Origin: Gorsachius magnificus
Taxonomy: Eukaryota > Chordata > Aves > Pelecaniformes > Ardeidae
DNA length: 64,000 nucleotides
Assembly: GCA_034008185.1 (NCBI GenBank)
Contig: CM067087.1
Coordinates: forward strand, 42,612,590 to 42,676,589
Direction of reading: 5' to 3'
Shown in pieces: positions 23,028 through 34,990 of the stretch. Positions within the stretch are counted from its first letter, which is position 1. Each line of letters begins with the position of its first letter. Below the pieces are notes generated by a model that had not been told where the DNA came from, did not search any database, and saw nothing but the letters and a program-made list of their open reading frames with translations. Position numbers and translations under genes: made by a program.

Positions 23028-26000
23028 CTGCATATCATGCATATAAAAGCTATGAATATTTCTTATTAAAAGGGAGATAGTTTTGAGAACGCCAGTTAAG
23101 TTCCTCCACTAATAATATGGGAAGAAGCTTTGTTTTCCTACTTAGCCTTGCTCTCAAGCGTGGTGCGTATGTTTAACAGAGACAATGAGCAGAAGAAGAG
23201 GCATCCCTTTGACATTGTACAGCTACGTTACGGTTCTGCTTTCAAGGGTCTGGAGGGTATTTGTGCCTTCAATGTGCAAGGCAGTTGTATGGGCACATAA
23301 TAAGCTGGGTAAGGTAATGGACTGGATGGAAACAAAATCATCTTGTAGATGCTTTTAAGCATTTCTCCTGTTTTGAATTCTGGAGGTCCCCCCTTGAACC
23401 AGTCTGGCAGATGCCACTTAAATATTTCTGTGCCTACCAGGATCAATAATCACTGATTTTATGCTGGGGAAACTGTTAATCCATTTACATGCTTTATGTA
23501 CATATATATTTGTGTGAAGTGAAGGCTTCAGTATAAAGCTTAAAAATGACTTTTCTAACACCTTCATGGGTATTAAAATTATAACATTTGACTCCAACTC
23601 TATCTATAGACAAGGTATAAGTAGGTTCCAGTGAGAAAACGATTTGTCACTAGCAATTATTAAAAAACTTTATAGTTAAATCCAAGACATAGCCTTTTTC
23701 TTAAAAAAAGAGAGGAGTGAATTATTATTTTAGGTTTCATCTGGGCCATTTTCAAACATGAATAAAACATTTCCCTTGCACAAATCATTCGCCTCTATGA
23801 AACCTTACTGAAGGGTTGCAGAAATGACCAGCAAAGGTGAAGATGTTCATGCAGATTTCTTGGTGATGGAAAGCCTTTTTAGAAACAAGGGTAGAAAGCA
23901 AAATGTGAGGAGAAATACAACCGTAGGGGAACAAAATGGAGTACTTTACTCAAATGGCATCCTGACCAAATTAGTCATGCTTTGAAGGCTTATTTTCAAC
24001 AGAATATGTTCACTTGGATATTAAGAGGGTCCTCATGAGGAATTCCTGCTGTGTATGACATCAGTCATAGACCAATCTTCTTGTTGTATTGGAATTGCTC
24101 TGTGAAAAGGTGATTTAGAGTCGATAGTGATTGTTACTGTATTGTATGTAAGGGTACAGTGAAATGAGTAAAGCTTTATTGTCAGATACTACACTTCAAA
24201 ATTCACATTACATTAAATCATGTGGCTCAGTCATAAATCAGAGACATGTGAGCTGAAGATGAAGATACACAGTCTCTTACTGCTGTTTTATTTGTGGCTG
24301 TGCTCATCCTACCTGCTTACAAATAGTCCTGCCTAGAAATCAGCTGTGGCTGCTTGGAAAGAAAATCACAAGAGCATCATTAATTGAAAAAGTAGCTTAT
24401 GTGAGCAGCATTTGGGGATATCTGCTACAAATATTTGTGAATGGGCACTGGCTGAGCAGAAGTCATGGAAGAATAGCTTGTAACTGCAAAATTTAACTGC
24501 AAAGCTCATCTCTGGACACATGGATTACTTGCTCTGCTGGCCATTTTTCTGGTAATAAATCAGAAAGTTAACTTTGTAATGTGACGTAAAAACCCCTCCT
24601 TGTATTTCATCAAAAAATACTAAAGTTGTTAGTGACGCCTCCTGATGGCTCAAATAAAATTAGTGAGGATATATTTAAGACAACCAGTTACCAAGTTTTG
24701 AAGAGAAGGAAATCTATATTATATCCAAGAACAAATGCTTAGAGAAAACACAGAGAGAGAAAAAGGACTCAATTTGAATTTACGGTAATCCATATGGCTG
24801 TTAGTTATCTATATAATAGATAAAAATCTGAAAATAACTTAAGCTTGGGAGATGACTGGGGGACATGGCGTAAATACCAGCCCTGTTATGCCTTCCTTTG
24901 GTGTTCTGATACCATCTGTCTGAGCACCATTTGAGATGAACGCTTGGGCCCAGTGGCACAAAATCTGAACCTGCATGGCTATTTTTTAATGTTCTTAGAC
25001 AAAACCACACTGAGAAAAAGGAGTTCATGAAGGAAGATTTCAATTTTTCTTCTTTTACATTTTAGGTTCCTGAAATATCTGGTTAAAATTATGGTTTCTC
25101 TACCTTTAGATCTTCTTATACTTGCTCTTGTGGTCACCTTGCTGTCAGCAAGCAGCACACAGCAGTTTTCAGTAGCGCAAATGGGAGATACTGCATGTAA
25201 GAACAGGGCTGCACACCATACTGCAATAATGATTCATAAGGTCCACAAAATAAAAGATTTAAAAATCATTCTGCTATTGATTTGAGTGATATTATTTCTG
25301 CGTATGTTATTTCATTTGGGCTTTAGAGGGATTAATTTACTCCCAAGTGTCTGTTTCACAACAGAAATGCTGCCTGTATTGAAATTACCTTAAATTACTA
25401 AGAAAAAATGGGCTTTTTAGAGCCGAGCTCTTCATGCTCCTTTTTTATTTCTGTGAAAAGGTTTCCCTGCTCTGCAACACATTTTCTGTCCTTACAAAAA
25501 TGTTCAGGTTGTACTTGATTTCTGGAGTCTCAGTAAGCCTTAATCCATCTTGATCTGTTTGGTTTTACATGTTTGGCTGCACCATGGTTTTACAATTGAT
25601 ATATAAGTATCTGTTAAATGAAAGTTTGGGGCTAGGGAGAATTACATATGTAATTTCAGAACTTGCAAAAATATCTTGGAATTTCTGGCATGTAAAAAGT
25701 AGTGTAGTGATGCTCAATAAGCTCCTGCTGCATAACTTCTTGATCCATAGAAGTGGCTGATAGTATGAGTCCGGCACCGACAGCGTGGTGGTGGTTCTGG
25801 CAGCTCTGCATGACGGTCCATGCAGACTTGTTGATGTACATTGCTGGATGCAGTGACAAACGCTCCAACGCAGTGTGTTATTTCGGAACTATATTACCAG
25901 AGGTGGAGTAAGCTCCATGGGAATTGGCCGAACTGAAAAACCTACCATGGGCAATAACAGTTGGCCATGATTTTATCTGGTTTTGCTAGGTATTACTCTA

Positions 26001-27548
26001 GAAACTTCAACAGTTGAAACAAAGTGTGGTAGCTGTTTGTCTTTTAACTGATTAATTTTTCTTTGTACTCGTGAATTTTCATACAAATATGTGTCAGTAG
26101 ATTTGACAGATATATGGGATACTGCGATCTGCTGGCTATCCTGAGGTATTGTGTGGTTTGCAATGTAACAGGGAAGCGCTTAACATCAGCATGGCTCAGC
26201 TGGCAAAATCAAATTAGTCTTACAACAGTAGTCTGAAATCTTAATTCAAGCCCTCATTCCAAACCCCTGTTTTTGACATTTCCATTATTTCTTATGTCAC
26301 CAAGTACATTTTGTTTAATTGCCTTGTGTATATATAGTCATTGTTCTGTAAAATCCGGAAAAATGTAGTCCATAGCAGCAAATTAACACTACTTAGCAGC
26401 TGTTAAAAAGGATAATTGCCTGATGTTAGCATCACCTAACATTATTTCTAATGCTAATTATGCCCGATTTACTCTCCCTAAACTCACCCAGCTCCAGGTA
26501 TGTTTCCAATCCATGGGCTGATAACAGAAATATTTGTATGCGTGCCAACTCCGGTCTGTGTAGATGTAGTTTGAGGATTTTGTGACTGCACTCGTAAATC
26601 AGAGCTGGATGTGCCTTGCTGAAGGATCATCTCAGAAGTGCATGACACGAATGCGTTCTGAATGTAGATGGAATGCTGTTGCATTCTATCCGTTTCCTGT
26701 GGATTTTAGCTTTGGATTGAAAGGTGAGAAGAAAACAGTCCACAAAAACTTCCATGGGTCAGCAGATAGCTAAATCTTTTGTTAAGATGTTTTTTGGTAA
26801 ATTGTTGAAACAGAGGAATTATCACCTTTTTTTTTAATCAACTTTATCCTGTAAGCCCATAGTCCTGTTTGCTCAGGCCTTCTTGCTGTCGCTGTGAGCT
26901 CACAACGTGGAGAGATTTAAGATTACATCTTTTATAATTTTTTAAATCCAGCCTCTTGATGATTTCTGTGAATCCCAGAAGGTGCATTTTTTAAAATAAA
27001 TATTTTAGTTTTACTTGATCTATAGCCACCTGCTAACAGCAGTCTAAACTTTTCCAATTTATATAAATGACTTGTTCTTCAGCTTCTGTACAGGTTTATA
27101 TAGAGAGTACCGCAGCATAAATTACCCATTTAGAAAAGGTCTACTGAATGTTAACGTTTTACATCCAGTACTAAATTGAAATAATTTCCTTGAAGGAAAA
27201 TGTCTAAAACAAATGGTGGTCATTGAAAACAGAAATCATAGTTTCAAATAAAAATAGATAGGCAGTCCTTCAGAAGCTGTGCTAAATGAATGGCTGATGA
27301 ATGCATGGCTTAGTTGGTAAGTAGGAATTTATTAGCTTGTGTAGATTATGGTGAAAGGTATCTGAGAAAATAATTGCTCATTTTGTGGAAATAAGGCAGT
27401 CCATTAAATCTGCTGCACATAATGATCAAAGGAATACTAATTTGTCTTTTAAATTTCTGTGATTTTTAAGACTTTATATACCAAAAACAGTCTAAATTCC
27501 AGCCAGGAGAGAGTAATTCAGAACATCCACAATATTTTATTGCTTGTA

Positions 27549-27566
27549 TCTCTCTCTCTCTCTCTC
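27549..27566. repeat. (TC)9 microsatellite
   Basis: Nine uninterrupted TC units. No other feature is attached. Confidence 0.9.
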
Positions 27567-28344
27567 CGTGGAAAGATACTTGTCCATATGTATGCACATA
27601 GACAGCACAAGTCCCACTGTGCCGGCAGCCCCCCATGAGGTTACAAGTGCAGGCACAAATTGGTAGCTAGATATCAGTAGTTGGTGTGGAGTATTTACAG
27701 CTGATTTCAGGGGTGAAATCACATTGATGCAAAGGGAGGTTGCCTTTCAAAACAGGGCCTAACAGATGCGACACACAGCCTTTGAACAGCTGCATGTAAA
27801 AGAACAGAACAAATTACGTGTTTTCTTTGAGAGAGTAAAGCAGTACCGATATCACCAGTTAGGCCACATGGAAATAAAATGTTTTCCTACATGGTGTTAT
27901 AAGTGCAAAAATAATTCAGAGCCAGTTGTGAATAAAATATATGTTCTTCATTTTCAGGATAGAAATAGGTAAAATGAAGAACTGCTAACTAATGTGGAAA
28001 ATAGAGGATGGAGTGGAAATGCTTCATTGGCAGTAACGTATTTTCTGTAAGTTTGACAGACAGGAGAATACATTTTATCTTTTCAGACATGCTATTGCAT
28101 ATTTAGATCTAGATCAAGCGTCTAAATATGGAATTAACCTGGTATACAGTTAACAAAAACCTTGAAAGATTAATAGAGTGTCATTATTTAATTTCATTAA
28201 TAAGTTAGTGCCTCAACAGAATCTTTGACTGAAAGACTTTTTCAATACTGACTTCAGAATTGGTTTCAAAATGAGGAATGATCCGCCATATAGAGACGCT
28301 TCTGAAAATGTTGGTTTGTGTTCTTAAGTGCGTGAATACTGAAG

Positions 28345-28349
28345 CCTTT
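28345..28349. repeat. Target-site duplication, left copy
   Basis: CCTTT lies immediately before the TGTC end of the LTR and is repeated exactly at 28959-28963. A 5-bp duplication is the usual length for ERVL-type integration. Confidence 0.85.
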
Positions 28350-28506
28350 TGTCGTGGTTTAACCCGGCTGGCAACTAAGCACCACGCAGCCGCTCGCTCA
28401 CTCCCCCCCCTCCCTCAGTGGGATGGGGGAGAGAATCGGAGAAAAGAAAAAAAAAAGTAAGACCCGTGGGTTGAGATAGAGACAGTTTAATAAGAGAGAA
28501 GAATAA

Positions 28507-28526
28507 CAATAATAATAATAATAATA
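28507..28526. repeat. (AAT)n microsatellite inside the LTR
   Basis: Six to seven AAT units in the middle of the solo LTR. From memory, an A/T-rich trinucleotide tract is usual at this point of the family, so it is probably inherited with the element. Confidence 0.85.
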
Positions 28527-28613
28527 GTGGTAAGAAAATATACAGAATATATAAAACAAGTGATGCACAATGCAATTGCTCACCACCCGCTGACCGATGC
28601 CCAGCCCGTCCCG

Positions 28614-28673
28614 AGCAGTGATCACTTCCCCCGGGCCGCGATCACACAGCCCGAGCTGCGACCACTCTGCCCG
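28614..28673. repeat. Three 20-bp tandem units inside the LTR
   Basis: Units at 28614-28633, 28634-28653 and 28654-28673 share the pattern GCNGNGAYCAC followed by a C-rich tail ending CCCG. A short GACC-rich run (to about 28699) follows directly. The block is GC- and CpG-rich and lies just downstream of the presumed promoter when the LTR is read on the minus strand. Confidence 0.75.
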
Positions 28674-28713
28674 CGACTGACCGACCGACCCGACCGACTA
28701 ACCCCCCCGAGCA

Positions 28714-28721
28714 TGACGTTA
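28714..28721 (-). promoter_or_regulatory. CRE-like site in the LTR
   Basis: TGACGTTA on the plus strand (TAACGTCA on the minus) is one substitution from the palindromic cAMP-response element TGACGTCA. It sits where the LTR promoter is expected, and the change also creates a TATAA string on the minus strand. Activity is unknown. Confidence 0.35.
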
Positions 28722-28958
28722 TATGGTATGGAATAGCTCTTTGGACAGTTTGGGTCCTAGCTGTGCTGTACTCCCAGCTTGTTATGCACCTGGTCGAGCA
28801 GGAGAAGCTCAAAAAGTCCTTGAACAGTCTGAGCACTACTTGGCAACAACTAAAAACATCAGCGTGTTATCAACATTCTTCTAGCACTGAATCCAAAGCA
28901 CAGCACTATGCTAGCTTCTCTGAAGAAAATTAACTCTATCCCAGCCGAAACCAGGACA

Positions 28959-28963
28959 CCTTT
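28959..28963. repeat. Target-site duplication, right copy
   Basis: CCTTT directly follows the ...GGACA end of the LTR and is identical to 28345-28349. Confidence 0.85.
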
Positions 28964-31900
28964 GCATGTTACATCTCCTGCAGTGATAAAGGAACATGAA
29001 CTTATAAAACCACACTGCCAGAGATTCTAGTGCAGAAACATACACACGGGGAAAGTCTGGGTGAGAAAATAGTAGGTGAAGTCTAAAATGTTGCATGTTT
29101 TTCTACATATTTTTACATATCATAAAATTATTTCATAATAAGACTCTATTCCCTTTCCCAGCCAGGGTGGGATATTTCATAAATAAATTCTCTTTGCTAG
29201 TATTTTGTGGCAGAACCAGACTTTAAAAAAAAAAGAGTGAGGTTTCTTTAAATATAAAAAAAATCAATGCTTGGGTTTTCAAAGGGCTCAATATTTGGAT
29301 ACCAAACTATCTTGAGAGCAAGCATGCCTGTAAATGCAGAACTACTAACCTTCTTAACGCTATGATTTATAAACCTTTATGCTTTTTCATTTTTGACAAA
29401 ACAAAAGGGATTTGTTTGCCCTTCCAGTTTTCAAGGTCTGCTGTGGTTGGACAACTGATCTCTTTCATTCTTGGTGCCAGGGAGACCATCTTCTGGGGGC
29501 AAAATGAACTTTGAATGAAATACGACTTTTTTGATAGGCATAATTTTGGAAAATAAAGGATCCTGCAATTTGATGGCTTTTGAAGATTCTTCTTTGTCAT
29601 CCTTGAAGTATTGCTGTCTCTATATAGAAGTATTTGATGTTCCTATTTTCAGAGCTCAGCCTCATCTTGCGCTTTCCCCTCTGCTTACCAGTATTGAGTG
29701 CTGGTCGGATTTCACAGGACCTTCTGTGTATGAAAAGCAGTGCAAAACTGAATCTTTCAACAAAAATAAGATTGAGACTTGCCTTATCCTTCTTTCCCCT
29801 ACTTCTGGTAAATTTGCAGGTGAGCATATTTCTTGTATAGGTAAAGCTAGTGTATAAATTGGAACATTTTTATTTTTAATGAAAATCCAGATTAACGCCA
29901 CTGTGATGCTTACCCATATCCATAATGTAAACAGTGAACTAGGATGGAAGTTATTTTTAATTTTGCAGTAAACAGTACCATAAAATATGTATGAAACTGG
30001 GGAGGGTATAGTGCCTGTGTGAAAATACCCATCTGTATGTGTAATGACTTCCCAGAGGTTGAGATAAATATACATAACTAATAAGAAATATTCCCAAACT
30101 TGAGCAAAGATCACTGAGCAGGCTTACAGGGCACATATGTGCCTGCTTACCAGCATATAGCAGCTTGCTAGATCACACACATTTTTAATATATAGAAGAT
30201 GAAAGGAAATTGAAATGTTTGTTTTCCTTCCCAAACCTGCTCCTGTAGTTTTAAAAAGCTTTCCCCTGCTGTCCTTCAAACCTTGTGTTGCTACAAGACC
30301 TTCAGAAGACCAACCTCTTCTGCAAAGGAGAACCATCACATGCTGTGGTTTTTAAAGCTGCTTTCATTTCAGTTAAGCATTTTCAGTGTGAAAAATCTAT
30401 CAAAGTAGCCCAATTTTCAAAGGATTTGATGTGGTGGCTCATGTAACAAGAGGTGATTCCCTGCAAAACAGCTCAAAGCATCTAGTGATCATATTGCTGC
30501 TTGTTTTAACCCTTCCAGGAGTGGATACTTCAGCTCTTGTGTTTACTTACATTGCTTGTTTTATATGTACTCTTTTAATGATGCTTTTGGTTTAAAGCCT
30601 CTGGTCATTTCCCGGAGTGCAGTTGAGAGCCTACTGGCCAAAATCAGCCGGGTGGCCACCAAGGGAGGCTGCGTGGGGGGCATTTCCTGCAGCCACATCT
30701 GCAGGTCAAGAGAAAATGAAAGAAACTTCCTTTAAAGATGAAGAAGAAGAGTTGTCATTGCAGCCCCACTTCTCGTGGGGGTGTTAGCCTCCGTGTGGTG
30801 GGAAGGTGGGATGGAGGTATTGAAAAACAAAAGCAAACAAACAAAAAACCCAAACCCCAACATTTTGACTCTGGATTGCATTTAATTTCAGGTATCTGAA
30901 CACAAAAATTTCTTCTGCTTTCTGGCATAGTAGTGGCAGTTGTAGAAATACTGGTTTTGAAAATGACTCCTAAATGATTGAAAGTTTCTTAGGTAATGGG
31001 ACTTGTTACACAAATGAAAATATCCCTTAAGATTACAATGTAGCTGTCCTGCTTGTGCCAGTATCTGTTTTTCTTGTGTTACTTAAAGGGTGATGCCTCT
31101 GGCAGAAAACTTAGAGTCTATTACATACAAGAAGAAAAACTCAAACTGAATTTAGCTCAGCATCCAAAAATGCAGTTGCTTGTAAGATACCGCTCTATTC
31201 TGAAGACCCTGCCTGCTTTCCAAAATGCCTGTAGCAACTCAATTTGTCACCAAAGCAAACAGGCAGAAGGTTGAACTTATTGACAGGTGCAGAGGAAAAG
31301 AACTGAGATGATGGATGGTGGATGAGCTCGAAAGAGCAACCTCCTGTGAGTAGGGCCAGATCCTGGCAGGTGCTTGAGGCTTTTTAGTGCCATTGCCTTC
31401 AGGTCTTCAGAATCACATCCTGAGAGAAAACCCACAGATATTTACTAAATGATGTCATCATCTGAATTAACGGAAGACAAATCTTTCCTGTAAGGAAATA
31501 AGCTGAACGTGGCAACTGCTGATGTGGAATCTTTTCCTTAACTGATCTTCTTTCAGCAAATATGAAGGCTGTTATAAGCACTGTTGTAGCTTTCCTAAAA
31601 GCTGAACTGATCTGCATAATTTCTCAACTGCTTCTGCATGTGCTGGAGATGGTACGCATGTAGTCCTATGACCTCCTGGACAGCATCACCATGGAGGAAT
31701 GTCACCTGATGGATGCAGGAACACTTATCAGTCAGTCTCTCACTTAAGAAACTGATGATTTAAGCAAATACAATATCACAAAGTCATTTAAGAAAGTCAT
31801 AATAATAAGTTATGCGACAGCATTTTTTTTTTTCCAAACCAGGAAAAAATAGTTTAAAGCAAATACTGGCTGGACCCTTAATGTATGTTTAAACTGGACT

Positions 31901-34900
31901 GCAATGTTTACATTTATGCTTTGCCCCTTCATATGTATTGGAGGGGAGGGGTTGGCACTGTAGAGGAACATAGTGTAATACTGTATTTTCTCAGATAAGC
32001 TCTTTTCCAAAGCTGCACTTCCGTTATCAGGAACACAGGTTTATTCCATGCAGTCCTGGGTGGGAAATGAAGTTGGTTTTGTCTGGTCTTGACCAAACTA
32101 CTTATCTGAGTTGAGTTTATTGTAGGACACGGTCAAATGCACATTGCAGCTGGGAAAGGGTAGGCGACAGTGCAGAGGGACTGCCTGGCAGCCAAGGCAG
32201 CGCCTGCCCGCGAGCCTTGCTCTGCTTCGCTCCAGTCTGGAGCCAGGCGAGTCAAAACTAATTGTATCACTGTTTAGCATGAGCTCATAGCAAGCAACTT
32301 GAACAGTGATCCCATGTGGTATAACAGAGCAGAGCAGTGAGCTCACCAGCTTCTGGGCTGTAATAGGCTGCAGGAAGACATAAATTAAAGAATGCCAAGC
32401 ATAGAGCTAATATACGATGCTGTCATGTGCTGTTCAGGACAGTTGCAAGTAAATACTCATGTTTTTCCAGCCTGGAAATTCCAAAAGGTGGAGAGTAAAA
32501 TTCAGTTCAGTGCTACAAAATCCAGAGGGGTGGCCCCACATGTTCTTCTGATGGTTGCTAGTGCTATGTTTTGTTGGAATTGCTTAAAATAGGGGAACTG
32601 ATGAAAGTGAATTCCATTGGAGACTAGAAAGAGTGTAAAACCATAGCATTTTGATTCTTTGCCAAAGAGTAACTGCAAATATGAGTGTTATTGGCAAAAA
32701 CAACAGAAGAAAATAGTATTTTATGTTGTGGCCTCATCTGTACACCGACGTATCACACAAGGTATTTCCCTTTGGGTGAAAACTCAAAAAAAAACCTCTA
32801 TGGAGTGTGAAAAAAGCTTCAGAAGCTGTGCCTGAGAGGCACATCAAAACATCTTCATCATGCTATATGTAGACTGATAGCCTCAAAAGAAAGCAACCTG
32901 TATTTTATGTTTCTGATAATACTGTAATATAAATATTAAACTTACTCTATACTTTGCCCTTTGCCTTGGCAGATGTCTTGTCTGGGATTAAATTAATTAC
33001 TAAATTTCTTTTTTTGTCTGACAGTTGGGAACTTTAGGTTTCGGAGATAAATAGGTTTTGAAGCAATCCAGTAATAAGCTTACAAGGCTGAGAAGCAACA
33101 GAACTTAAAAGTGAAAATGGGTGGACCATTAATACTTTCTTGAAGAGCTGATAAATTCATGGCAACAGCCTGGTATCTAAATAATGGCTCTGCAGAGAGG
33201 TTCATGTCAGGTTGAAATTTTGCACCGTGTACTCTGGTAGGCAATATTTATATAGTTATATATTGTGTGTTAAATACCCCTGTAATAAAGATGTAACGTG
33301 ATCTTAGCGGGCTTTCCCGAATTACCTGAGAGAAAGTGTAAAATTCCTGAAAGAGAGCCCCTCCAAAGTAGATTGTCACTGCCTAGCAGAAATTTTCTTT
33401 TATGCCATGAATTTAGGGGTCTGTCCTGCATTTTGATTCAGTGCTGAGATGGCCAAGGCATGATGGCATCACTGACTCCAAATACCCAAGAGAGAATAAT
33501 GCCAAAGGACTATCAACGAAGGCTGACGTTGGTTCTTCTAAGCCTTGTCAAGGAAGATGTCAGTGTTGGTGAAAGGAAAAAATATGAGAGGGTCTCTGGT
33601 GGCCTTGGGATCCAGGAAGAGGCTGCAGCAGTTCAGATGGTGTCTGGAGAAGGTCAAAGGTGTGTGGTTGCATCAGAGAAGAAAAGTTATGGCGAGGGCT
33701 AAAAGATTAATGACAAATGGGAAAAGAAAGACTTGGGGATGAGAAAAGCTATGTGATAACGTTACTAACAGAAACAAAAAAAAGTAAGAGGAGGATAAAA
33801 GTGATATTGCTGAGAGTCTCCAAAGCATTTTGTAGAAACTGGTGAAACACTAGTGCCCGTCTGCACAAGGGGCTGCTGGTATTTTGTTTTTCCTGTTGTC
33901 CATCTACATGGTAGTTTAGTTCCCTTAAGACTGAAATGCATTTGTTTAATTACAATCTTTCATTTTCATATAATGGTAGCTATGTATTCCCAGTAACTTG
34001 TATGCAGATATATATGAGACCTTTTTCCCATGAAATGTCCAGAAAATTCTAGGGGCGTTACTAAACAAAACATTAACATCTGGGGTAGAATAATATTCTT
34101 GGATATTAAGACTTAACTGCCTTTGAAATATTTTGGTTTCTTTGTGTTTTAAAGTACATAGCTGACTATGAGGTACGTAGGAAGGAGGACGTCTGATTCT
34201 GGCAATTTAACAGATGCTACTGAACTGTGCAGTAGTGCAAAATGAAGCCTATCTGGACTTTTGGTATAAATGCAGTGACATATGTGTCATTGAATTTCTT
34301 CCCTATGGGCACAGTTAGAAGAAGCAGACATTAGTTTCTATGGAGGGCGCGTACTTCCAGCCCCACTGGCACTGTGGGCTCGCTGCCTTCCTACCTGCTG
34401 CTTGCCAAGGTGTGCACCCTTGCTGCGTGCAAATCACCTGTACAGAAAGACCTTATGACAAAATTGAAATTGCAGTGATCGGTTGTGAGATTAGCAGGCA
34501 TAGGGATGGATGGAGCCGTTCGCAGAGCTGGATTTATGATGCCCTCAGTTCCAGGATGCTCCGCTGGTTTTAGTAGGTCTGAAGAAATGTGTTGACAAAT
34601 ACACTCCTGTTAAATTATCAGTTCCTAAATTGTTTCTTTGAGGACTCTTCTTTGCAGGAATTACAGAAGAATTAAATAAGAGTGGTAATTAATTACAGCC
34701 TCTTATTTGCATATGGGAGTGACATGAAAGGGAAGGGTGTAGGAATGGGCTCTGGCAGGGAGCACTGCCCTTGAAGGAAGACGTGATGAAATAGCTTATA
34801 ACTCATTTTCTGACAGGCTGTACTGGGTAGTAAAAGACTTGGGGTCCAAAAATTTTGAAAATAAAATTGTGCCAAATTGAACCAAGATTTTTTTTTTTTT

Positions 34901-34931
34901 AATTAACAGGAATTTGGTGAAACAAATAAAA
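28964..34931. other. Unassigned sequence, no gene seen
   Basis: Overlapping frames on both strands at 29530-30114 (up to 150 codons) have no recognisable motif. A short GC-rich patch at about 30600-30720 stands out from its AT-rich surroundings but matches nothing I know. Confidence 0.6.
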
Positions 34932-34990
34932 GCTCCAAAAATATTTATGTAGGCTTGCTCCAAAAATATTTATGTAGGCTTGCTCCAAAT
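34932..34990. repeat. Tandem repeat, 25-bp unit, two full copies and a partial
   Basis: Units beginning GCTCCAAAAATATTTATGTA lie at 34932-34956 and 34957-34981, and a partial third copy starts at 34982. The two full copies are identical, which implies a recent duplication. Confidence 0.92.

Larger units (their letters stand above)
21621..28344. other. Unassigned sequence, no gene seen
   Basis: Apart from the 24-bp direct repeat at 22980 and the (TC)9 tract at 27549, I see no repeat family, RNA gene or credible coding exon. Confidence 0.6.
28350..28958 (-). mobile_element. Solo LTR of an endogenous retrovirus, TguLTR5-like (ERVL)
   Basis: This is a 609-bp solitary LTR with imperfect inverted ends: TGTCGTGGTTT on the left, and TGTCCTGGTTT as the reverse complement of the right end. 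It starts TG, ends CA and is flanked by an exact 5-bp duplication CCTTT. The text resembles the avian TguLTR5 family as I remember it (AAGCACCACGCAGCCGCTCG near the left end, CTATCCCAGCCGAAACCAGG at the right). Orientation is inferred as minus from the family and from signals on that strand: a CRE-like TAACGTCA at 28714-28721 and a variant poly(A) signal ATTAAA at 28486-28491. There is no internal retroviral region on either side, so the provirus was lost by LTR-LTR recombination. It also contains an AAT-repeat (about 28507-28526) and a three-copy 20-bp repeat (28614-28673). The family name needs a library search. Confidence 0.85.

Noticed and set aside
28398..28736. Open frames of 60-75 codons on both strands
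   Set aside because: They lie inside the solo LTR and are produced by its A/T trinucleotide repeat and GC-rich block.
29662..30114. 150-codon minus-strand frame
   Set aside because: It overlaps a 108-codon plus-strand frame. The product is rich in Ile, Phe and Tyr, as expected from AT-rich noncoding DNA, and no domain or splice context is recognised.
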